A DNA stretch of 5,505 nt from NCBI GenBank assembly GCA_002495645.1, contig DAGF01000088.1:1-5505 (forward strand). Direction: 5' to 3'. The stretch's first letter is position 1; each line of letters starts with the position of its first letter. This DNA comes from Euryarchaeota archaeon UBA549. Its GTDB lineage: Archaea > Thermoplasmatota > Poseidoniia > Poseidoniales > Poseidoniaceae. The translations under genes and the position numbers were made by a program. Below are positions 1 to 5,505 of the stretch, in pieces. Under the pieces are notes generated by a model that was not told the DNA's origin, did not search any database, and worked only from the letters and a program-made list of their open reading frames with translations.

Positions 1-1302
1 GTCGCCGTATTGGAAATCTGGGCGCAGTTTGGCGATTTGCTCCACCGGATTGAGGTTGAAGTCAAGGGTGGCGTGGTCTTGATGGAAGTAGCCGATTTCA
101 CAACCTGGCGCCAAATCCATCTTCCCGCTGGTCAACTTCTCGTCGCCGTTGATGAGTTTCAACAACGTCGTTTTCCCCTGCCCGTTGCCGCCCACAATGC
201 CGATGCGGTCGCCCTTGCGGACTTCCAGTGATTGGTTGTCGAGGATTTTGCGGTCCAGTCCCTCAAAGGCCTTGGTGCCGCCCTCCACCGAGAGGACGTC
301 CATGCTGCCCTTATCGGTCGCTTCGAGGGAGAGGATGAGGGGTTTGCGCTTCTTTGGAACACGGGCTTTGAGCGCCTTCAATTCCTGCTGCATGCGCTCG
401 ATCATCTTGTGCTTGGCCGAGATGGACTTGTCGTACTTGTTCGCCCGCTTCATCTGCTGCATGGCGCCCATGGTGGACTGGATTTTCTTCTCGATGTTGG
501 CGATGGCGTCGCCCAGCGCTGCCTCGCTGGCGGTCTTCTGCACGAGGAATTGGCTGTAATTGCCCTTCCACGGCCACGCACGGAGGTTATCGATTTCCAC
601 GATGCGGTTGCAGACCTGGTCGAGGAAATAACGGTCGTGGGAGACGATGAGTTGGGCCCCTTTGAAATCACGAAGGAAATCCTCCAGCCACTCGGTCGTG
701 TGAATGTCAAGGTGGTTGGTCGGTTCGTCAAGGAAGATGACGTCGATGCCGCTGAGACCAACGAGTTGCCGAGCGAGAGCCAACTTGGCCTGCTCGCCGC
801 CTGAGAGCTTGTTAACGGCCATGTCCATGGGGTGCTGGTCAAGACCAAGGCGCTCAAGAATGCCTTTGGCGATGCCGGCCACGTTGCCCCCACCGCTGGA
901 GGCGAGCGTCTGCTGAAGTTCGGTGTAGCGCTCCATGACCGGTTCCCAGTCACCCTCGTAAAAGGCTGGGTCAACCATCTGGGCTTCAATAGCGGCGATC
1001 TCCTCTTCCAACTCTTGGAACTGACGGCCTTTGCGGCCGAGTTCTTCCTCGATGGTCGAATCTGATTCCAGGTCCCGAATCTGCGTCAAGTAGGCGAGAC
1101 GGATGCCGGGGGCGAATTCCACGTCGCCCGTGTCTTGCTTCTGCTCGCTGATGGTGTTGAGGAGTGTGGTTTTGCCCGCACCGTTGTGACCGACGATGCC
1201 GATACGGTCACCGTCGTTCACCTTGAGGTTGATATCCTGAAGCACATCGACAGCACCAAAGGAGCGGTCAACCGCTTCCACGTTGATGAGTTCCCGTGCC
1301 AT
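1..1302 (-). CDS. ABC-F family ATPase (ribosome-associated, soluble), C-terminal part missing
   Basis: This soluble twin-ATPase belongs to the ABC-F family (EttA/Uup-like). Family members bind the ribosomal E site and use ATP to help stalled or antibiotic-bound ribosomes; they are not transporters, and no membrane segment is present. The visible 434 residues run from an ATG at 1302 to the window edge without a stop. Domain 1 is complete: Walker A GHNGAGKT (38-45), signature LSGGEQ (166-171), Walker B VIFLDEPTNHLD (188-199) and the switch histidine in SHD (H222). A charged, probably helical linker follows at about 245-330. It contains GNYSQF and a Lys/Arg-rich stretch around 284-320, the place of the P-site-tRNA interaction motif. 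Domain 2 shows Walker A GGNGQGKT (371-378) and a YFHQD Q-loop region, then ends. Its signature and Walker B lie outside the window. A GGGGAG Shine-Dalgarno supports the start. The family is certain; the subfamily cannot be assigned from this sequence. Confidence 0.95.
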   Translation of the reverse strand, partial: MARELINVEAVDRSFGAVDVLQDINLKVNDGDRIGIVGHNGAGKTTLLNTISEQKQDTGDVEFAPGIRLAYLTQIRDLESDSTIEEELGRKGRQFQELEEEIAAIEAQMVDPAFYEGDWEPVMERYTELQQTLASSGGGNVAGIAKGILERLGLDQHPMDMAVNKLSGGEQAKLALARQLVGLSGIDVIFLDEPTNHLDIHTTEWLEDFLRDFKGAQLIVSHDRYFLDQVCNRIVEIDNLRAWPWKGNYSQFLVQKTASEAALGDAIANIEKKIQSTMGAMQQMKRANKYDKSISAKHKMIERMQQELKALKARVPKKRKPLILSLEATDKGSMDVLSVEGGTKAFEGLDRKILDNQSLEVRKGDRIGIVGGNGQGKTTLLKLINGDEKLTSGKMDLAPGCEIGYFHQDHATLDFNLNPVEQIAKLRPDFQYGD

Positions 1303-1308
1303 GGTGTT

Positions 1309-1314
1309 CTCCCC
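1309..1314 (-). promoter_or_regulatory. Shine-Dalgarno of the ABC-F gene
   Basis: Read on the minus strand, GGGGAG lies six bases upstream of the ATG at 1302. Its GGAG core complements the 16S 3' end. It supports this start and implies a leadered mRNA, unlike the neighbouring surface protein gene. Confidence 0.6.
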
Positions 1315-1335
1315 GTTTGGCGTGCCGCCGTCTTT

Positions 1336-1350
1336 GCTTGATAAACAAGC
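1336..1350. repeat. small inverted repeat upstream of the ABC-F gene
   Basis: GCTTG and CAAGC form perfect 5-bp arms around the 5-base loop ATAAA. The repeat lies 34 bp upstream of the ABC-F start codon and encloses the possible TATA-like element. It could be a small operator or occur by chance. It is too short to act as a terminator and has no T-run. Confidence 0.4.
1341..1345 (-). promoter_or_regulatory. possible TATA-like element for the ABC-F gene
   Basis: The minus strand reads TTTAT here, in the loop of a small inverted repeat. If it is an archaeal TATA box, transcription would begin about 25 bases downstream, near 1317. That leaves a short leader which just includes the GGGGAG Shine-Dalgarno. 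The spacing fits well, but the element is short. A second AT-rich stretch with TTTTTC on the minus strand near 1388-1394 could serve instead. Confidence 0.3.
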
Positions 1351-1410
1351 CCCTTCCGTTTATGAGGTCGAAGCATTGGACCTGTCGAGAAAAATTCATG
1401 CGTTTCTTGG

Positions 1411-1490
1411 TTGATTCAAACCGTTCACTGATGAATCAGCGCAATGTGCGGAAGAGGGTTTAATTGAATCAAGCCTCACGAATGAGTCAT
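1411..1490. promoter_or_regulatory. cluster of four TGA-N-TCA palindromes (putative operator)
   Basis: Four copies of the palindrome TGA-N-TCA lie in 80 bp of the divergent intergenic region. They are TTGATTCAA (1411-1419), ATGAATCAG (1431-1439), TTGAATCAA (1464-1472) and ATGAGTCAT (1482-1490), with centres at 1415, 1435, 1468 and 1486. The first and third are perfect 9-bp inverted complements of each other. The third overlaps the TATA-like box and the fourth includes the first two bases of the surface protein start codon. Sites placed like this would suit a dimeric repressor of the surface protein gene that blocks TBP or initiation. The regulator is not in the window, and the role is inferred from position and repetition only. 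Confidence 0.5.
1459..1465 (+). promoter_or_regulatory. TATA-like box of the surface protein gene (leaderless start)
   Basis: TTTAATT is centred 27 bases upstream of the ATG at 1489. That is where an archaeal TATA box should lie if transcription starts at or next to the start codon. No Shine-Dalgarno precedes the ATG, since the bases before it read CACGAATGAGTC. Together these suggest a leaderless mRNA. In a bacterial host the same stretch would be a weak -10-like element instead. Confidence 0.4.
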
Positions 1491-1566
1491 GAGAACCAGA
1501 GCATTTGTCCTCACGTGCGTGCTTCTTCTTTCCAGCCTCACGACGTGGGTTCCTACGGCAAAGGCG
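1489..1566 (+). other. Sec signal peptide coding region
   Basis: The segment encodes residues 1-26. Two Arg residues near the start are followed by a hydrophobic run (AFVLTCVLLLSSL) and a small-residue AKA cleavage motif before DDEQ. The Cys at residue 10 lies inside the hydrophobic core and is not a convincing lipobox. Confidence 0.85.
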
Positions 1567-4416
1567 GATGATGAACAGGCAACAGCAACACTCTATTCTC
1601 CCGAAACTACTCACCCTGAGTGGGTCTGTTGGCCCGATTGCGGCGGTGAATCCGTCGACAGGTTTGATTGGTACGAGATGCAACTTGCTCCCTATCAAGA
1701 CATCCAACTCTTCATTGAAAACACAGGGAACTTTTCCAGCGTGAAGTTGTTGGTTGGCTTGTATGCTGAAATGGGTGGCGAACAACAAACTTCGATTGAG
1801 GTTGATGATGAGGAGACCCGCTCGTATACCTTTACCAACAACGCAAGCACGAGCGCATCCGTTTGGTTTCGCATCACCACCGATGATGGGTTTGGTGACG
1901 ACGGCACAGACTACATCCTTTCCGCACTGATCGAAAATGACAATTACTGGCAGACCGCAACCGTTGTACCTCTGGGATCGTTTTTGGACGAGGACATCGT
2001 CTGTCTCTCGGACTGTCCAAACGGATTGTACGACCCCGTGGATTGGTACAGGGTGTCCATTCCCTCCAACACCCAAGTTGGCGTGGTCGCTGAGGAGCTC
2101 TCATGGTTCAGTTACCTCGATGTGGAATTGTTCCAGGTGATTCAGGAAGAGAAAACATCGCTGACCTACAACATCCACGGCGGCAGCAACGGTGGGCCAC
2201 AAGACCACAGTGTTCGAGCATGGTTTAACACCACAGACGACCTTGAGTTGCTGATTCGCATTTACACTGAGGAAGCTGACGATGTGGTGTACAACTTGTC
2301 GGTCAGCCAGGGCACATGGGCTGATGTCACGGAGGACGATTTCCATTGGGTCGCCTTCCCGGAAATTCGGTTTGGCGACGTCGTTCAGGTGCAGGCCATC
2401 AGAACCAACACGCCCAATGACCTTGATGTCCTCCTGTTCAACAGTGCTGGGTTTGAAGACTACCGGGCCGAAGTGGTGAACGGAGAAAGCACATCACCCG
2501 AAGAACTGTTGGCCGTAGAGGATTGTTTGGTTTGCTCGATTCAATTTGAAATCGGTGAGGTAAACAGCGGAATCTTGGAGGTTCAACCTCAGCACACACA
2601 CGACACCTTCAGCGAAATCAGTTGGTCGCCGACCCTGTATCTGGTTGCCGATTACACCGATTATCGTAGCAACCCTCCCGGGAACAACGATATCGATGTC
2701 GCCTCAGTCTTCCTTTCCGTATCGGTCTTGGAATCCAACACGTACGCCGAAGACTATACCGTGCAGGTTCAGCAAAACGGGGGATGGGTGAACGTTGCAT
2801 CTGGGCAGACGACTACAGGAACGATCTCACCTCCACAAGAAGGGTGGTCAACCGACACCAGTTCGTCCAGCGAGGGCGAATCCGTGGCCGTTTACCGTTT
2901 GGTCGCAACGGATGCGATCACAGGGAATGTCACCACCAACTCGACTTTTGAGGTGTACAACCAAGCCCCTGTTCCCTGCCTCACCTCGAGCGGAAAATTG
3001 AACGGGGATTTTACCGAATCCGTGAGCATTCAGTTTGATGCAGGTTGTTCCACGGACCCCGACGGTGATGTGCTTTCGTCAACATGGATGCTCGATGATG
3101 CGATGGTTGGTCAAGGGACTTCATGGACGTGGAGCAACCCGAGTGTTGGCCAGCATATCGTGAAATTGGTCACGCAAGACACCTACGGTTTTGCAAGTGA
3201 GCTCGCCTTCCCGCTCTCGATCAAACCCTTCCCCGAAGCGACCTCTCCTTCGATGACCATCAACATCGACGAAGGACAAGCAAGCAGCGTTCACATGGTC
3301 AACACCGTTGAACAAAACACGTCTGTTCTCCCGAATTGGATGGATGTTGGTGTGATTGGCTACGACATCGGCGTGGGGATGTACATCCAAACCCGAGTGG
3401 TCCAACACACCGTTTCCGAACTTTCCTACACGAACACCAGTGGTTCACCCACTCTTACGCAAACCACAACGGACGCCTACACCGAAACCTGGATGAAAGC
3501 CAATCTGGCGCTGATTTTCAGGGATCAAGCTAGTGGAAACGAGACGGTCCTTGACGTCCCAATGCCCACACAGCAAGCGATGTATGACGGCCAGACATGG
3601 ATACCAATTGGCTTCCTTGACGGTGCTGGTTTGTTTGATCGCTTGTATTTGTGGACGGATTACGCCCTCGTGAACAACAACACCCATGCTGGAAGCGGGA
3701 ACCATGCATACAATGTTCAGATCAGCATACCCGCTTTTGACCTGCTCGAATACATTGACACCCCCACCACCATGTTGCCGCTTGTGGCCCTCAAGGCCGC
3801 GGTTGACATGAGCCTCTTCATGGACATTGAACTGGACATTCAGGTCAATACCAACGCCACGCGACTCGGCTATCTTTCCGAAACGAGCGCAGTGTGGACC
3901 GTGCATCAAGGTGAATCGCCTCTTGTTGTCAACAACAATCCTGCAATCTTCCGACCAGCAGATAAAGTGACGAGCGGCATCGAAATCTACGGTGGTTTCG
4001 GCCTGCGGCTTCGAATCGCACAACCGGGCTGGGTCACCTTCGGGTTGGGGTTCTTGACCGAAGACCCGATGTTCCTCGAGGGAATGTGGAATTACACCCT
4101 CTACAAAGGCGATGATCCCATGGGTGCAACGGTTGCTGAAAACCTGCAATTGTACGATACAATCCTCCTCAATGCAACCCAGACACCTGTCGATGAACCC
4201 CCAACAAACAACACCAACACCGACGAGACCGACACCACTGGTGATAGCGATGACAGCTCGGAGGATGAGGAAGTCGACCAAGTGCAAGAACCAGACGACA
4301 CACCCCGTGACCAAACCACCGATGATCTTTCTGAAGTGGCGCTGGCGATCGGTATGGCGGGCTTCGGATTGTGCGGCTTCCTTGGGCTGCTTGTGGTGCT
4401 GTTTCGACGAAAATAA
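1489..4416 (+). CDS. Large secreted, membrane-anchored modular surface protein
   Basis: No family name can be given to the whole 975-residue protein. Residues 1-26 form a Sec signal peptide with an Arg-containing start, a VLLLSSL hydrophobic core and likely cleavage after AKA. Residues about 30-380 look like tandem beta-sandwich modules resembling pre-peptidase C-terminal (PPC) domains. Two copies match at an exact 125-residue spacing: CWPDC (47-51) with DWY (60-62), and CLSDC (172-176) with DWY (185-187). A weaker third copy has HW at 286-287. A CLVC pair sits at 346-349. Residues about 493-580 form a PKD-like domain (DAGCSTDPDGD at 517-527) with a possible C497-C520 disulfide. Residues about 585-898 are unrecognised and beta-rich. 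An acidic Thr/Asp/Glu-rich stalk (899-949), one membrane helix (950-972) and RRK follow. Many N-x-S/T sequons are present. The protein should face outward on the C-terminal anchor and serve in adhesion, binding or envelope structure. No catalytic motif was seen. Confidence 0.9.
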   Translation: MRTRAFVLTCVLLLSSLTTWVPTAKADDEQATATLYSPETTHPEWVCWPDCGGESVDRFDWYEMQLAPYQDIQLFIENTGNFSSVKLLVGLYAEMGGEQQTSIEVDDEETRSYTFTNNASTSASVWFRITTDDGFGDDGTDYILSALIENDNYWQTATVVPLGSFLDEDIVCLSDCPNGLYDPVDWYRVSIPSNTQVGVVAEELSWFSYLDVELFQVIQEEKTSLTYNIHGGSNGGPQDHSVRAWFNTTDDLELLIRIYTEEADDVVYNLSVSQGTWADVTEDDFHWVAFPEIRFGDVVQVQAIRTNTPNDLDVLLFNSAGFEDYRAEVVNGESTSPEELLAVEDCLVCSIQFEIGEVNSGILEVQPQHTHDTFSEISWSPTLYLVADYTDYRSNPPGNNDIDVASVFLSVSVLESNTYAEDYTVQVQQNGGWVNVASGQTTTGTISPPQEGWSTDTSSSSEGESVAVYRLVATDAITGNVTTNSTFEVYNQAPVPCLTSSGKLNGDFTESVSIQFDAGCSTDPDGDVLSSTWMLDDAMVGQGTSWTWSNPSVGQHIVKLVTQDTYGFASELAFPLSIKPFPEATSPSMTINIDEGQASSVHMVNTVEQNTSVLPNWMDVGVIGYDIGVGMYIQTRVVQHTVSELSYTNTSGSPTLTQTTTDAYTETWMKANLALIFRDQASGNETVLDVPMPTQQAMYDGQTWIPIGFLDGAGLFDRLYLWTDYALVNNNTHAGSGNHAYNVQISIPAFDLLEYIDTPTTMLPLVALKAAVDMSLFMDIELDIQVNTNATRLGYLSETSAVWTVHQGESPLVVNNNPAIFRPADKVTSGIEIYGGFGLRLRIAQPGWVTFGLGFLTEDPMFLEGMWNYTLYKGDDPMGATVAENLQLYDTILLNATQTPVDEPPTNNTNTDETDTTGDSDDSSEDEEVDQVQEPDDTPRDQTTDDLSEVALAIGMAGFGLCGFLGLLVVLFRRK
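1624..2050 (+). repeat. Two protein-level repeat units (CxxxC...DWY modules)
   Basis: Residues 46-62 and 171-187 of the surface protein align without gaps. VC-x2-DC and D-W-Y fall at identical offsets, exactly 125 residues apart. Both are followed by a beta-strand pattern and a sequence of the type (S)V-x-L-x-V-x-L. The conserved Cys pair of each unit probably forms a disulfide outside the cell. A third, degenerate unit near residues 280-325 keeps the HW and 'LDVLLF' features but lacks the Cys pair. Confidence 0.7.
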
Positions 4417-4479
4417 ACCGCAACAAGCTGTTCAAAAGACCACCCTTGAATTGATGAACCAACGCGTGCTGGAAGCACC
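4417..4479 (+). other. 63-bp intergenic gap, no clear terminator
   Basis: The gap between the surface protein stop and the icmF ATG contains no plus-strand T-run, no convincing hairpin and no strong TATA-like box. The best AT-rich stretch is TTGAATTGAT at 4446-4455. GGAAG at 4471-4475 is a weak Shine-Dalgarno with only four bases before the ATG. Read-through from the surface gene or a weak own promoter are both possible. Confidence 0.4.
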
Positions 4480-5505
4480 ATGGCCGAGGACGAGGAGGTC
4501 GTGTTCACGACGAGCACCGGTCCTGTTCGTGTCATCACGGCAGCGTCCCTGTTCGACGGCCACGACGCCGCCATCAACGTCATGCGCCGCCTCATTCAAT
4601 CCTCTGGGGCTGAAGTCATTCACCTCGGCCACGACCAATCGGCGAAGGCCGTGGTTGACTGTGCCATTCAGGAGGACGCCCACGCCGTGGCCCTAACCTC
4701 CTATCAGGGCGGCCACGTCGAGTACTTCACTTACATTCGACAGCTGCTGGATGAGGCCGGTTGCGAGCACGTTCGCATCTTTGGCGGCGGCGGAGGCACC
4801 ATCACGCCGCCAGAAATTCGTACCCTTCACCAGTCGGGCATCTCCAAGATCTACTCGCCCGACGACGGCCGCACGATGGGCCTGATGGGCATGATTCACC
4901 ACCTGATGGGCATGGCCAGCGAGGTTGACCTCGTGGGCAAGGAGCGCACGGACAGCCTGAACGGGCCGGTCACGCCCGAGGACATGGCCAAGGTTGGCTT
5001 GTTACTGACACTCTCTGAATCGGCCGATGAGAAGACGTTCAAGGCCGCTGTGGAAGCCTGCCGCTCCTCGAACAAGGACGTCCCTGTCATCGGTTTCACC
5101 GGAACGGGCGGTGCTGGAAAATCCAGCCTGCTCGACGAACTCATGCTCCGCATTCAGCGGGACAACCCCGGCAAGAAGGTCTGCCTGCTGTGCGTTGACC
5201 CGACCCGAAAGCGAACCGGTGGCGCCCTTCTTGGTGACCGCATTCGGATGAACTCACTCTCCAACAACGACCTCTTCATGCGCAGCCTCGCCAGCCGTGG
5301 CAGCGGCTCGGAGATCAGCGCCAACCTCGACCGAGCCATCGAGGTCGCCAAAGCGGTCGGTTTCGACCTCATCTTTTGTGAGACCAGTGGTATCGGCCAG
5401 GGCAGCGACGCCATCACGACGGTGGCCGACCATTCCCTGTATGTCATGACCGCCGAGTTCGGTGCTCACACCCAACTCGAGAAGATTGAAATGCTCGATG
5501 TGGCC
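4480..5505 (+). CDS. icmF: Isobutyryl-CoA mutase fused with its G-protein chaperone (IcmF), C-terminal part missing
   Basis: IcmF interconverts isobutyryl-CoA and n-butyryl-CoA with adenosylcobalamin, and its built-in GTPase guards cofactor loading. Only 342 of the usual 1,050-1,100 or so residues are visible; the frame is open to the window edge. The N-terminal B12-binding domain (about 16-147) carries FDGHDAAIN, where H28 should coordinate cobalt, followed by SYQGGH (74-79) and FGGGGG (101-106). A linker follows (about 148-200). The MeaB-like GTPase starts with P-loop GTGGAGKS (208-215). It continues with VDPTRKRTGGALLGDRIRMN (239-258), MRSLASRGSG (267-276) and ETSGIGQ (301-307). The order B12 domain then GTPase is diagnostic of IcmF and excludes stand-alone MeaB or a mutase small subunit. 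The substrate-binding TIM barrel, which decides isobutyryl versus methylmalonyl or pivalyl preference, is outside the window. No earlier in-frame ATG or GTG lies nearby, so the ATG at 4480 is the likely start. Confidence 0.93.
   Translation, partial: MAEDEEVVFTTSTGPVRVITAASLFDGHDAAINVMRRLIQSSGAEVIHLGHDQSAKAVVDCAIQEDAHAVALTSYQGGHVEYFTYIRQLLDEAGCEHVRIFGGGGGTITPPEIRTLHQSGISKIYSPDDGRTMGLMGMIHHLMGMASEVDLVGKERTDSLNGPVTPEDMAKVGLLLTLSESADEKTFKAAVEACRSSNKDVPVIGFTGTGGAGKSSLLDELMLRIQRDNPGKKVCLLCVDPTRKRTGGALLGDRIRMNSLSNNDLFMRSLASRGSGSEISANLDRAIEVAKAVGFDLIFCETSGIGQGSDAITTVADHSLYVMTAEFGAHTQLEKIEMLDVA

Noticed and set aside
232..804. 190-codon plus-strand open frame opposite the ABC-F gene
   Set aside because: It is antisense to the conserved Walker B, H-loop and linker region of ABC-F. 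Its His/Leu/Val-rich translation is the usual shadow of a GC-rich gene.
1428..1439. CTGAT-GA-ATCAG palindrome as a separate regulatory element
   Set aside because: It overlaps the second TGA-N-TCA copy and has no second occurrence nearby, so it is better treated as part of that cluster.
1482..1484. ATG at 1482 as the start of the surface protein
   Set aside because: It is in a different frame from the 975-residue protein. Only the ATG at 1489 gives the signal peptide directly.
1396..2076. 226-codon minus-strand open frame crossing the intergenic region into the surface gene
   Set aside because: Its reading is low-complexity and unlike any family I know. It overlaps the signal peptide and first module of the surface protein, and its end would run through the putative promoter region.
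3445..4314. 289-codon open frame on the minus strand opposite the surface protein gene
   Set aside because: It lies wholly inside the well-supported 975-residue gene. Its translation shows no coherent domain, and its openness follows from the codon use of the sense strand.
4112..4696. 194-codon plus-strand open frame bridging the surface gene end and icmF start
   Set aside because: It overlaps both real genes in another frame, and its Arg/Pro/Thr-rich translation has no recognisable domain. Its internal ATG at 4454 is not a convincing alternative gene start.
5080..5505. Stand-alone MeaB/ArgK GTPase as an alternative reading
   Set aside because: The GTPase is in one frame with, and follows, a full B12-binding domain, which is the IcmF arrangement.

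Overview
The window holds three protein-coding genes: two cut by the window edges and one complete. An ABC-F ATPase gene (1-1302, minus strand, 3' end missing) is divergent from a 975-residue secreted, membrane-anchored surface protein gene (1489-4416, plus). The first 342 codons of a fused B12-dependent isobutyryl-CoA mutase, IcmF, follow (4480-5505, plus, 3' end missing). No tRNA, rRNA, CRISPR array, insertion sequence or integrase was seen.

Organism: the surface protein has a Sec signal peptide, tandem beta-sandwich and PKD-like modules, a long acidic Thr/Asp/Glu-rich stalk, and one C-terminal membrane helix ending in Arg-Arg-Lys. This architecture is common in marine Euryarchaeota (Marine Group II, Poseidoniales). 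The start of that gene also looks leaderless, with an AT-rich TATA-like element about 27 nt upstream of the ATG and no Shine-Dalgarno. An archaeal source is therefore my preferred inference, at roughly 60 percent. ABC-F and IcmF are both mainly bacterial families, so a bacterium is possible. If the source is archaeal, both genes are candidates for ancient transfer from bacteria.

Region 1-1302 is the ABC-F gene: the complete first nucleotide-binding domain, the inter-domain linker, and the second domain as far as a short way past its Walker A. Region 1303-1488 is the divergent control region. It holds a Shine-Dalgarno and possible TATA box for the ABC-F gene, a TATA-like box for the surface gene, and a cluster of four TGA-N-TCA palindromes. 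The third palindrome overlaps the TATA-like box and the fourth overlaps the surface gene's start codon. This is the most interesting non-coding signal in the window. Region 4417-4479 is a 63-bp gap with no clear terminator or strong promoter, so icmF could be read through from the surface gene.

The three genes do not form an obvious pathway. The ABC-F protein would act on the ribosome, the surface protein outside the cell, and IcmF in cytoplasmic acyl-CoA metabolism. No multi-gene novel system is evident. The least understood parts are the surface protein, especially residues about 585-898, and its putative operator.
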